DNA from: Lingula anatina
Taxonomy: Eukaryota > Brachiopoda > Lingulata > Lingulida > Lingulidae
Length of the DNA: 32,749 nucleotides
Assembly (NCBI RefSeq): GCF_001039355.2
Contig: NW_019775969.1
Location: forward strand, 350,500-383,248
Reading direction: 5' to 3'
The stretch's first letter is position 1, and each line of letters opens with the position of its first letter. Under the pieces are notes generated by a model. The model ran no database searches. It was not told where the DNA came from and saw only the letters and a program-made list of their open reading frames with translations. Both the position numbers and the translations under genes were made by a program. Positions 21,870 to 32,749 of the stretch are shown here, in pieces.

Positions 21870-23629
21870 GGGATTAATTGCCTTACTTTGGTTGCATTTA
21901 AGGTGATAACATTGCCATTCAAGCTCTGATTTCACACATAATGAAATCAAGTTTAGATCATATCTATGAGCTGTGTACTAGTATACTAGCCCTACTGCTA
22001 GTATTGTTTAGAGAACTAGCCAGGAGCAGGTACTAGTAGGCCTACACAGTAAGAAAATGGTTCTTTATAAACAGGATTACCAAATCTGTGCATCTGTGCC
22101 GTATATATCCTACATATTTTTAACCAGATTATTTTCAAGAAAGGTATCAATAATTTAAAAAAAAATAGAGAACAGATCAATGAGGCTCCATGATACTGAA
22201 GTTATACTACGCATAACACAAACAACCCCCTCACCCCTTCAAACACCCCATTTCCATAGAATTTTAGATCGATCTATCCCTGTGGGAAGTCTCACTAGAT
22301 TACTGTCAGCTTGGCCAGCTAAAGCGTCTGTCCCGCCTAATAAAAGCTGTAAGGGGGTAATTAACTATGGTGCCCGCTCGGCTGACTGCAATTTAGTGTG
22401 AACCCTCAGGGAGTTAGGTCGATCTCAATCTTAATCTTTAGATCGATCTAAATCTCTGGGAAAGCACCCAAAGTCTTCAAAACCTTCCTATCACACAATC
22501 CTCACTTTTGGATTTCTTTCTAATTCACCCTTTTATTTAAACTACATTTCTGGTGTTTGAACATAATGGTGGATTTGTAGTTATGTTAGTAACGTAACGC
22601 CAACTTCAAAAATTATTATATTCGAGTTCAATCATATGACACCATTCAATCTATGTTAGGAGTAAGAAATTACCTTTAATTCTACGGTTTGTAAAATTCC
22701 TACTCCAGTAAGAAAATAATAAGTTTGTCATTGGTTGGTAACTGAAAACTTCAGTTGCTCATGAAGTAACAGCAATCAATCGAAATAAGTCACAACTAGC
22801 CTCTGTCTGGTCTTCTGATCTGTTGTCATCTGTGCCACCAGAATGTTGCATTCAAGGCTATATATTAAGTATCCTTTCTAATCCTGCCCATCTAAGGACT
22901 AAATTGTACATCCTTAGTTACTCAAAACCTGCTAACATCTGCATGGCAACAGGGGTTTTAATGAAGATCAAAAGGCAAGAGCCATGGATGCTGTTGAACC
23001 CAAGAAAGGTCTAGTTCAAAGCAGAGCAATTCTGACCTTTCAGTAGCATGAATTATCACTTAGGCTGTGTTGGGGCAGGAATACCTGAAATATGGTCTGG
23101 CAGTAGAGATACATGTCACATATGTGAAATGTGAAGGGCAATCTGTCATGGCCATCAGGGCTTGATAACCCAAAGGCATCACATATTGGGACCGAATGAT
23201 ACTGATACTTGAATTATACTGATATTTGAAGTGTTTGACACCAATAAATTGCCAAAACAATATTCTTAGTATTTTTTAAAGTTATAAGATATTTTATGAT
23301 TGCAACTATCCCACCATTTCATAAGCAAAGCCCTTTTATGGAATGATACCAGTATTGATACATTGGTGAGTAGTTCTCGGTCTCAAAATGACACACTGAG
23401 GAAAGTCACCATGTGATCAAGTGCTTTGTGTCTCCTTTTTTATTTGTGTATTAAAGTGAGATGTTGAAACTTATTATTATTATTATTAACAGAGTTAACA
23501 CAGAATAATTTTCATCAGAAATTATAAATTAATATATGAAATGTTCAATTTTGATATTTTCATGCATAATTAAGCATGACTTTATAAAATGAACATCAGT
23601 GTAACTTTTTATCTTTTATGATGGCATTC

Positions 23630-23692
23630 GTCACATGAAAATTTCCAGCAAAAAACTTACATGGCGTTTTTTGCAGGAAATTTTCATGTGAC
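23630..23692. repeat. strong hairpin, 27-bp arms, 9-base loop
   Basis: Arms 23630-23656 and 23666-23692 pair at 26 of 27 positions (GTCACATGAAAATTTCC and GCAAAAAAC blocks). The GCAAAAAAC...GTTTTTTG pattern then repeats at 23694-23723, making a second weaker stem-loop. It may be the core of a small foldback element. Confidence 0.9.
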
Positions 23693-25750
23693 CAGCAAAA
23701 AACACCATATAAGTTTTTTGAGACACCAAGATCTCATTTTTTCAGTTTCATCCTTTCTATCAGAGGTACCAAGTAACTCAATCTTTTTAAGCTTCCATGC
23801 TTTGTTATTTATGCTATTACAACTTGCACTCAAAACTTACCGTCATGTTTATTACATTAGAGACACTGTAAAATAATAAATTATGTATACACAAAGGCAA
23901 TTGTGATAGGTTTGACTCGTTTCAAATAATAGCCTTGAAACAAGAGATGATATCGCTATAAATATTAACACTTGGTTGCAAAATGCGATGCCTTTAAGTA
24001 AGGCAATAGTCCCAGATTTGCCATGTTTACGTGCGCCACCCAGGTGTTAAAAAACTCCAATTGGCATCTGACTGTCTCACTTCACTTGCCAGTCAATAAC
24101 CTGCTATGTTCAATTTCTGTTACCTTTCCTTCCTTGATTCCTGGCATCAAATAGGAACTTTCAGAGCTTTCTGGCAACAGGCCTACTGTATACATATGCC
24201 CCTAGGAAAATCTCATGAAACTTGGTAAAGCAGACAGCAGGATGCAGAATACCTTCGAGTGTAAATTGTATCTTAGCCAATGGAGTACTCCAGAACTCAT
24301 TTACCATCAGTTACTTTCCCTCTACTACAGGGTCACAGAGAAAGTTTATTCCACTAAATATTCACAGATATTTCTCTGGTTGTTCACTGGCTATGCACAT
24401 TCCTACTGGTATATTGTTTAGCATAGGTGGTTTCATGCACAGCATTCAGTAAAGGTGAACCCTAGCATGGTCAAGTGAATTGTCTCTTGATAGATCTTGT
24501 GAGAAAACAACCCACGAGCTATGCAGACTCGCTTAAGGATATCTACATTTATAAATAACAGGAAATGAATAATTCTGCATTCAAAGAAATCAAATTGGAT
24601 ATCAAGTGCACTTTGAAAGGCCATATGTCATGATGACCAATGCACCAGAGCAATAGAAAAAGGAAGCATCCCTATTCTTGGGTCAAGCCAACCTGCAATC
24701 CTATTTTCATTGTATTTTTTAAAATCATTATTTTCCCTGTTACTTGGATCATGTTCAGCATTGTTTCAAGCAAATTTGTTTTAAGACTAACTCTATGTAC
24801 TACTGTTTGATTGGATGAATAGCAGGTATAAACTTATCGTCCTTATTATTGACCCCAACTATTCAGGACCCCTGTTTTAACATCTTTTTTACTTCCATAA
24901 CAAAAAAGAAGATTAAATTGCAAGTCAAAGAAATCTAGTTTAGAAGCTTGAATAAGTCAATCTAGAATAAATCAGTCCAATAACATACTGTGACTATCAG
25001 TCTAAAACTTCAGCTTACTTTTTCATTCTTTCTGTAAAATTGGCCCAATCCCCTCAAATGAAGTACTGAGTCATCTTGATTAAAAGAAGACTAAATTTCC
25101 AATCTTTCAGTTAAAGACCAAAATTCCTATTTGGAGAAACCACCTCCAGATGTCCAAAGTACCATGTAATTGCCCTTGTTACTGTGGTGACTCTATGTTT
25201 CTTATATATGTTAATGGCAAAAAAAGTATAAATTACTACTCGACATATAATTCTAGATGAAAAATCATTATTATAAACAGTATAATACAGAAAAAAAAAA
25301 TGCAGAGATTCAACCTTGCTACTATCAACTGAAAATTCCTGCTCTGTCACAGTTAGTAGATAAGGTCAATTCCATTAGACTGCTTTCCTATTATAAAAGA
25401 TTTACTCATTATTTATAGCTGTACTTCATTAGTTTCCCCTTTTAAATGTTTGCTATACAAAATGCTAGTATTGAAAACAGCCTCTTCTCTACAGCATCTT
25501 TTACCTGAACTGAATTCCAATATAAATCTATTATCAAAATCACAAAGTTTTCTTGTACAGCCAATCAGCTATATGTGTGAGATGAGGCAGAGTGAGAGAC
25601 CCTCTACAAAAAGGGAAGGCTATTAACTATCACAATTGAGAGTTTTTCATTTCCCATATATCATTTATACAACATGCCTTTTTATCCACATGTTCATGTC
25701 AAGCACAAGCTACTCATTTCTTAAGGAGGAAACAAATGTATCACCATTTT

Positions 25751-25765
25751 CAGGGGCAGATCCAG
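25751..25765 (+). mobile_element. solitary transposon terminus CAGGGGCAGATCCAG
   Basis: It resembles the CAGGGGCG(T/G)A-type ends of hAT-like elements. It is followed by a T run (25770-25785) and, 130 bp on, a C run (about 25894-25905). No matching right end was found, so the element is truncated or diverged. The stretch to about 25910 probably belongs to it. Confidence 0.5.
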
Positions 25766-26342
25766 AAATAATTTTTTTTTTTTTTGTTGATCCATTCTCC
25801 ATTTTTGGCTGTTTTCCGACAGAAAAAATTAGATTCCTGTCATTATAAACTTGAAATTTTTCCCAAGACCAAGAAGAGGCTTCCTTAATCCCTCCCCCCC
25901 CCCCTTGATTTTATCAAATATATCTAAATGAATAATGAAACAATTATGTTTTCTCTGTGGAATATAAAATGTGAAGTTATTTTATGCCATCACTCTGCAG
26001 TGATACAATTATGATCAAAAACGTATTTTTGAAAACCCAAAATGTGAACTGTAAATTTCATCACAATTTGGGGAAATTTAAAAAAAAGTGAAAAATAAAG
26101 ATTTAATAGCTTTTATATATATTGACAGTCATTTAAAACCTTGAGACCATATTTTATGATATACTATAATTGTTATTTAGAAGCCCTAAACTGGAATTTT
26201 TTCACATGATTCATTTATTTAGGATATTAATTGACATACAGAAACAGAAAATTTCAAGTTTCAAGAATAATTTTGAAACAAAACACTTAACAGTGTCACT
26301 TGCAAACAAATAACTAATGATTATCCTTGTGGTGAGTCAAAG

Positions 26343-26904
26343 GCAGCATTCACATCTAGAAGAGCCGAGGCTCAACAAAGCCGAGAACTAAATATGGCAG
26401 ACGTACATGAAAGGAAAACCGCCTAATCTTTAAATAGTCTCTCCGCCTCTCACACGCCTCCCCACGCGTCTTCCCTGTGGGGGTACAGTCATAAAATCTC
26501 GGCTCCACTCGCCCGGAAGCTACCTGAGAAATATTAAGTGTGCATGCTCACCAATTAAACTCGCGGTGAAGAAAGCATGGCAGCTGGAAGTGATTGAAGG
26601 AAAAAAGCTCTTCTGTTCTATTATCTTTCAAAACAGAGACGAAAAAGGAATGAATTGGCCCGTTGAGCAACAATGAAGCGGCTATCTACGGAGATAATGT
26701 CAGCTGACCCAAGACCAATGAGCATGCACACTTAATTTTTCTTAGGTAGCTTTAATGACTGTACCCCCGCAAGGACGACGCATGGGGAGGCGTGTGAGAG
26801 GCGGAGAGACTATTAAAAGATCAGGCGATTTTCCTTTCATGTATGTCCGCCATATTTAGTTCTTGGCTTTGTTGAGCCTTGGCTCTTCTTGATGTGAATG
26901 CAGC
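26343..26904. mobile_element. 562-bp long-TIR (MITE-like) element
   Basis: Left arm 26343-26550 and right arm 26719-26904 are inverted copies at roughly 85-90% by eye; the left arm has about 20 extra bases (CTCGGCTCCACTCGCC region). Ends: GCAGCATTCACATC and, inverted, GCTGCATTCACATC. CAAAG flanks both sides (26338-26342 and 26905-26909), a likely 5-bp target duplication. The centre of about 170 bp has no coding frame. It is clearly more GC-rich than its surroundings. Confidence 0.92.
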
Positions 26905-28444
26905 CAAAGAATGAAAAGAAACAAAGGTCACGATTTGCTTTGGGAAGATTGTGTGGCTACTGTAATTTATTGGGATAAACAGTTTTACTGTTTGTTCTGA
27001 AAAATGTTCCTATGTTTATTGTTTGGTATTTTGAATGTAATCATCAAAAAAAGGAGGGGCCCCTTTATGAAGAAAATTATCTGAATACCTCATAATGAAT
27101 GGATTATCACCTTCTGGGCAATTACTAGAACTTCACAACAAAATGTAAGTCTAATTTCAGTCTCTTAATTAGAAGACTTCAAATGTTCCATTTATTGTTA
27201 AATTAGCACATTTTCAAACTTACCTGACAAAATGACAGTTAACAAACAAACAAAAAAAAAATCTTCAAACTGACAACACCTGCAGTAGTTACTAGCTTAT
27301 ATAAATGCCAAGTTTACCAATATATTCAGAAGCATCAATGAGGAGACCATCTGATATCATGACCATTTGTTTTCTTCACCTTGTGTTCAGCAAGGCAATT
27401 AATTGCCGATGAGCTTCCTGAAATGTCAATTTCCCCACGCCATGTTTCTAAGGGTGACAGGGGAGTTTCCTGTCATTGTCCAGTTAAATAGTGTTTTCTA
27501 GTCTAGTGGCAATGGGTTAACATGGTGTCATGCAACCTTGGCAGGCCCCATGCAGTGAACCGATCTAATCCTGCAATTCTCCTGTCTACCACCATAATAC
27601 AGTTTATGTGAAGGTTTACCAGTTTATAATATTCCCAAGTGTAAATCTTTACATCTGAATAATATAAGTTCCTCATGATAAGAGTTACATAAAACTAAAA
27701 AAAATCTGATCCTACTCCTTAACTGTAATTTTTTAACGAAAATTTAATTCTCAATTTCAGACTGTTAACTTCATAATCAAGCAAATAAATAAAATCTATT
27801 CAAAGCACGATATAACCTACCTCTTTAATAAGAGACGTGACTAAACTGAGCCCTCACAGGGGTAACATTTTTAAGTTAAGCTATTTGAAACTATATATGG
27901 AGGCATCTGGGCAGGCTTAGTGGCAAAGATTTGATGTTTTAACTCAGATCTAATGCATCATTAAAGCCACAATATGAAAAATTCACTGTCCAAAAGTTCA
28001 CTCTCTGTATGCTTAATATCTAACTTCGACAATGAAAAAAAGGCATAAACTTCCAAGTCAAAGTAATATTCTACTTCCAAGAAACCACACCATCAAGCTC
28101 AATCAAAGACTACAGCTTTGTGGTATGTTTGATTGATCTCCTAAAAACAGCTATTTTCTCAAATTAAAATTTGTTTATAGGTATGCCAATATATCCTTTG
28201 CAAATTTTTAACCATGTTTGTCAGCTTGCTGTGAAGATAAGGGACAAGCTTAACTGCCATTTACTGAAGCAAGGTATTGACTGTTACTGTCCTATGCAGT
28301 CTTTGTAATTTTTTTTATTATTGAAAAACCAGCAGCAGTCAAGTGGAAAATGGCAAAACAAAAAAAGACATTTTTTACCAAAAAAAAAAAAAAAAAATCA
28401 ATTAACATGTGTTTTTGTTTTAACATCTAGCCTAAAATTACCAT

Positions 28445-28522
28445 TTTGCTCAGGTGTATTAATTTAATTATTTTACTACCCTTTACACTTTGCTCAAGTA
28501 TATTAATTTCATTATTTTACTA
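28445..28522. repeat. short tandem duplication, 34-bp unit
   Basis: TTTGCTCAGGTGTATTAATT and the following 14 bases recur at 28489-28522 with three substitutions, separated by 10 bases. Confidence 0.85.
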
Positions 28523-28838
28523 AAAGCCAGCTGAAGCTGACAGGTGTACAGCTAAGCACTGTTAACATCTGTTATCTGAAGTAACTACCTGCTGTGGAAC
28601 ACAAAAAAGACAAAAAACATGCAAACGTTTCATTTTCCAGTTAACCCTGTTGAAAGACAAACATCTTGAATCTTTTTGAGACAATGAACAATTTACAGTT
28701 TGGTTTTAGGACAAACAAGCAAATTATAGTTCAAACACTGTCAGATGGAGCAATTCAGAAAAGCTTATCTAACCACCAATTAGAAGCCAAGTCCATAGCA
28801 AGCTGGAGGCAGAAAACAATTGCTAGTACCTGAATGTA

Positions 28839-28912
28839 CAGTGGCCGATTTAGGCGGAGTTCGAGGGGTTTGTTGGGTTTGGACACATTTTCAGACCTCC
28901 CCCCCCCCCCTT
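28839..28912 (+). mobile_element. transposon-end fragment with poly-C tract
   Basis: CAGTGGCCGATTTAGG, then a T/G-rich stretch and a C run ending about 28910. Such CAGNGGC starts with nearby poly-C occur elsewhere in this window (25751, and 30119 inverted). The right limit is uncertain. Confidence 0.45.
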
Positions 28913-30068
28913 CTTGGTGATAAAAAACCTGTTTGCTTTGTTCTCCAATTCTTCCTAAAGGTGTGCAATTCATTCAATTGATCAATCACTGGTGGTTGGC
29001 ATTACATTCCATAGCTGTCTTATAAATAAGATCTAGGATATACGATAAGAGTGACCAATTGCCATCTCAATGAGGAGAGGAGGCCCTACCCTATACATAT
29101 AATACACATATACTAGTATACATATAATGTAGTGTTTATAAAGCTTATTAAGTTTGGAGCTTACACCTAGTGGCATTCCACGACACAATGGCTAGTTGAT
29201 TATATATTTAATTATTATCCTGCATCAACAGAAGTTAATTAGTAGTTGCTCACCCACCTTAATGGCATAAGTGAATCTTCTGCTATTGTCTCATGTCTAA
29301 GATCAAAGCCAACAACTGATAAGTCGTTTCTTCACTTTCGCGGGTACATGTGGTGGCAGAAAGTTTTATTTCTGACACCCCTGTTGGCTAAAGAAAATCA
29401 GCAACAGAATTTGGGAGACTTAAAATGTTTCATGAGGGAATTTTAAAATGGGTCGTACACTCATCAGTCCACATTAATTTTGCTGTTACAGCGAAAAAAT
29501 GAAGAAGGTATTCGCAATGCTATTGCAACTTCTGATTTTTCCAATCATATTACCAAATTATCTAGTTACAGCACCTTTAAAAGCTTTGTACACTGCTTTG
29601 CATTTATACTTCTGAAATATAATGGTTTGCACACATGCTTGGTGTAGGGCATTCTTATAACATCACTGGACCCATTTTGGACAGCGACCCAGGTTGGACA
29701 TTTATATCAATATCTGGAAAATTGCATCACTGCCCAGTGCCATTCAACAGATCCAGCTGAAATAGAAATTGTTTTTTTTTTTTTTTTATGGTCTAACTTT
29801 ATCATATAACCACTACTGAGCAAGATAAAAAAAGGTGTCCAAACTAGATGCTGTGATGTTAAAATGCCATCAGCCTATGTTTGATCTTTACCTTCGACAG
29901 TCCTGAAATAGTGCCTCTATCCACCCCTCAAAAGCCCATCATGACATGAGATGTTGTTTGGCAATTGAGCAAGTAGCAGAAACCTTTCAGAACCTGGTTA
30001 ATATAATTACTTTTTCGTTAATGTACTTATTTAATTGTTCCCACCACATATTTAATAATAATTTTTTT

Positions 30069-30133
30069 AAGGGGGGGGGGGGGGAGATCAATAAAAATGA
30101 ACCCCTCTCAAGGAAATCCTGGATACGCCCCTG
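30069..30133 (-). mobile_element. transposon-end fragment (inverted) with poly-G tract
   Basis: On the minus strand it begins CAGGGGCGTATCCAGG at 30133 and runs into a C run (30071-30084 as G). The terminus is close to that of the 15251-16025 insertion (CAGGGGCGTAACCAG), so the two may be related. The far end was not found. Confidence 0.55.
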
Positions 30134-31238
30134 ATGTAATCTGCCTGCTTGTAATCCAAAGGTGCCAGCTAGGGCCCAGTTTGACATAAAAAACTTCAGA
30201 TTACATAATGATATCCTGAAATGTATCATTACCTAATTTAATTTTTTTTCTATCATTTCCTTATTCTTCTAGCAATCCATCATATCTGACACATATACTT
30301 TGTGGCTATACTGTTCAACATATCAATAACAGGTAGGTCTGTCGCTGTGCAAAGGATGAAGATGCCACTTTTACCTGTTAAATAACTGGTATAATGCCAT
30401 CAGCAAAATCACCATACAATGCTCTTTGTATGTCCATAAACATTAAATGATAATGTTAAAACAACCAGTGGATTTTAAGCCTAACTTTGGGTATAAAAAA
30501 GTTCCTTAACTGGTGTCCAGAAATCAGTGACACTCAACATGTCATAATGCATGCATGCTCTTCACAAACTGTAAGTATATCCTTCAAGACTGGGTGGAAA
30601 TCAAACACTTACCACAATGTTTATTAACTTTGTACAGTCACTGTCTTGTTAAGTGATCATGAAGGCCCTTCTCTGCATTTCTCATAACAGTCAATGAGTG
30701 AAACACCTACATATGGTAACAATGACGGTAAACAAATGTTGAACATCAAGGAACCATTGAAAAAAGTAAGTCGGCGAAAAGTGAGTCAAGAGGTTTGATA
30801 ATACAGACTCACTGGTTGATATGTGCAGGTTTTGATATTTGCACTGACATGACAGTTAAAATGACAATCCAGGAAATACTGTAGTGAGAAAATATATAAA
30901 TTTTGTACACAAAAAACAACTCAATTCTCCAATCTGACCTTGAAAATTAGACTAATCTGGCCAAAGGTCATAATCAAGGTCAGGCTTTAAATCTGTACAA
31001 GCAGTTTCAAACATAATGGTCCAGATAAACCCCATGGTACTAGTACCCACCACTGGGTTGGCAATGAACTGTATAGAGAATATCTAACATTCTTTACTAA
31101 CAAACATATTTTCAGAAAAAAATGTTCTTTTACAAAATTGCAGTAGCACAACTGAATTTAACTCTCAGGGTCTCACTGAAACTACCGGTGGTAGTACCGT
31201 AATAGATCAACAGAGTGGAGGCTGTAGACATAATACGG

Positions 31239-31302
31239 GGTCAGGCAGAGTGGGAGCCTTTAATAAAAGAACTACTGGAATCGAGCCATTGCATGTCATA
31301 TA
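31239..31302 (+). repeat. direct repeat flanking the 31304 element, left copy
   Basis: It begins GGTCAGGCAGAGTGGGAGCC and ends GCATGTCATATA. It matches 31513-31593 with an internal length difference. Confidence 0.85.
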
Positions 31303-31303
31303 T

Positions 31304-31507
31304 GGCCACATTCACAACCAGTTGATCCAAGGGCTAACAGATCCGCGGATCAAATGTGGCCAACCTGCTTGAAGGCTTGCCGCATAATCCCTTTATAGAC
31401 ACTGAACAGTCTCCACAAGGTTTACGCGGAAAGCTTTCAAGTGGGTTGGCCATATTTGACCTGTGGATCTGTTAGTCCACGTATCAACTTATGTTGTGAA
31501 TGCAGCC
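31304..31507. mobile_element. 204-bp inverted-repeat (MITE-like) element
   Basis: Arms of about 90 bp pair imperfectly. Ends: GGCCACATTCACAAC at the left and, inverted, GGCTGCATTCACAAC at the right; both arms share CTAACAGATCC and TGGCCAACC. It has no coding frame and no clear short target duplication. The termini resemble those of the 26343-26904 element. Confidence 0.85.
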
Positions 31508-31512
31508 AGTGA

Positions 31513-31593
31513 GGTCAGGCAGAGTGGGAACCTTAATTTCTTATAAAGAACTACTGGAATCCCCTGGAATCAAACCATAGCATGTCACACATA
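31513..31593 (+). repeat. direct repeat flanking the 31304 element, right copy
   Basis: It begins GGTCAGGCAGAGTGGGAACC and ends GCATGTCACACATA. A second CTGGAAT repeat inside makes it longer than the left copy. Confidence 0.85.
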
Positions 31594-32749
31594 ACTGTTA
31601 ACTATATCTGTTTGTTTGCATAGCACCAGGGTGATTCAATGGTCCTTTAACATTCAGCATACAACGGTTTTTCAATTTAGGTGCCATACAAAATCAGGAT
31701 ATATACTCATTGTTTAATACCATGAGGTTTTAGCTGTCATTTTTAGTTTGAAAAATCAACTTATTATTCTATGTACAGTTGATCACATGGTGTCCTAAGA
31801 GTAACAGTTCATTAAATTATAAGTGTAACTGACATGCAAGAGTGCATCAATTCATCTTTACATGTAATGGATTATTTTGTTTCAGTGATATACTGGAAAC
31901 TAGCTCCAGAAAAGTTTTGAATATTTCACAAATGGCCATATGCTTTGTTGTGTTAGACAGTTTAAATAGATTCTTTAGTCACATAATTTGAATGCACTGT
32001 TCCCGACGCTCACAGATGATAATGCAATAGGCTATTATTCAAGATTGTATCTGACAACTCATGAATGATTGATAAAGTATTCAGTATATTAAAAACACCT
32101 CTCCTGAGTGTCATATTATTTTCTCTCTCCTAACTGGTATATTTTATAGAAAAAATGTACATTGTGTAGGATCATTTTTGTCTTGAATCCTCCTATTTTA
32201 TGTAAAGAACACCTTCTTTGCCAGATATATATATGCTTTTAAAAAGCGGCAGTTATTATTTTAAAACATACTAAATACAGGACAACACAAAGCAGTCACT
32301 GCCACTCCCTTCAGGAAAATGTCAAGTGCTAACAGATTTGATTTATTATAAGTATGCTTAATATTTAGGTTGACAAATAGCTCATATTTGACATGTACAG
32401 GTAAGAAAGAAGTGACTGATCAGATAAATATCAAATATCTTATCAAGGAAATCATACCACTGACAGGCTGCTTTTTCTCTCAACTTTTCTTCAGTAGATA
32501 TGCGTACTAGTAATTTGAAACACTGTCAAACAAAAGTAAAAGTAAAAGATGTGAGAAACTTAAAGAACCAACAATGGAATTCTCTTTGATGATAAAGGTA
32601 TACTTGGTAGCATTTTGGTAATACATAATTGGCTAATTCACCAAGTACTTTTTGGCTAACATCATAACTCCAAAATATGTGCTACATTGTATCATCTGCA
32701 TGAAGTGAAATTAATTTTTTAACTTCTTTTATACCTGTGTTATACAATT
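31594..32749. other. non-coding AT-rich end of window
   Basis: No gene, RNA gene or element recognised. Confidence 0.6.

Larger units (their letters stand above)
16864..21944. repeat. large direct duplication, copy 2
   Basis: Collinear with 10621-16506, shorter by about 805 bp, mainly because it lacks the insertion at 15251-16025 and has only a remnant of the TA repeat. It ends where copy 1 continues TTTCACACAT and copy 2 continues AATCAAG. It may be a real tandem duplicate or the second allele of the same region placed in series. Confidence 0.95.
21945..26342. other. non-coding flank right of copy 2
   Basis: No gene recognised. It contains CTAG-rich sequence with AGGCCTAC (21975-22045), a less AT-rich patch with two GATCGATCTA sites (22190-22470), an ATT microsatellite (about 23474-23490), the hairpin at 23630-23692 and a solitary element end at 25751. 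Open frames of 60-82 codons occur but show no family resemblance or splice-supported extension. Confidence 0.6.
26910..31303. other. non-coding AT-rich region
   Basis: No gene recognised. It contains a less AT-rich patch at about 27340-27600, poly-A at 28380-28397, a 34-bp near-perfect direct repeat (28445-28478 and 28489-28522), solitary element ends at 28839 and 30119, and TATACATA-type simple sequence near 29090-29130. Open frames at 28755-28973 and 29987-30229 run through the poly-C/poly-G elements and are not genes. Confidence 0.6.

Noticed and set aside
27340-27600. Less AT-rich patch that could be a conserved non-coding element
   Set aside because: Composition alone is not enough without a comparison genome.
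1-32749. CRISPR arrays, tRNA or rRNA genes, bacterial-type operons
   Set aside because: No regularly spaced repeats, no tRNA A/B box pairs with a cloverleaf, and no rRNA cores were seen; the window is animal nuclear DNA.

Overview
The window is nuclear DNA of an invertebrate animal. It is AT-rich, intron-bearing and dense in short terminal-inverted-repeat elements, microsatellites and homopolymer tracts. Frequent TAGGCCTA/ACATGTAC-type words and CAGGGGCG(T)A-type element ends would fit an echinoderm or another marine invertebrate, but the species cannot be fixed from this sequence.

Left third (2692-10588, minus strand): the complete coding part of one gene, the circadian transcription factor CLOCK. 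I resolved 14 coding exons by hand. All junctions are GT..AG, all reading phases agree, and the spliced frame is 2,721 nt (906 residues plus stop). Order: short acidic N-terminus, bHLH, PAS-A, PAS-B, a linker, the glutamine-rich helix that matches mouse/human CLOCK 'exon 19', and one large last exon with a repeated QML-x-QD motif and an uninterrupted 36-glutamine tract. CLOCK pairs with BMAL1/CYCLE on E-boxes and drives the negative arm (per/tim/cry) of the clock. The sequence left of 2692 is 3' flank with no recognisable gene.

Middle (10621-21944): directly 5' of the exon carrying the proposed start codon, a segment of about 5-6 kb is present twice in direct orientation (10621-16506 and 16864-21944) at very high identity. 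It holds no recognisable coding sequence and is probably 5' intron or promoter-proximal DNA of Clock. The copies differ by a 775-bp element insertion with a target-site duplication (copy 1 only), by microsatellite lengths, and by opposite gains and losses of CACGTG E-boxes. A 329-bp inverted-repeat element lies at the junction. The pair may be a real tandem duplication or two haplotypes wrongly placed in series by assembly.

Right third (21945-32749): no gene that I can support. It contains two long-TIR elements with related termini (26343-26904 and 31304-31507), several solitary element ends carrying poly-C/poly-G tracts, a strong hairpin at 23630-23692 and unremarkable AT-rich sequence. It is probably the remainder of the Clock 5' intron or the 5' intergenic region.

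I saw no dedicated new multi-gene system. The items most worth checking are the Clock 5' duplication with its E-box differences, the polyglutamine exon and the unclassified inverted-repeat elements.
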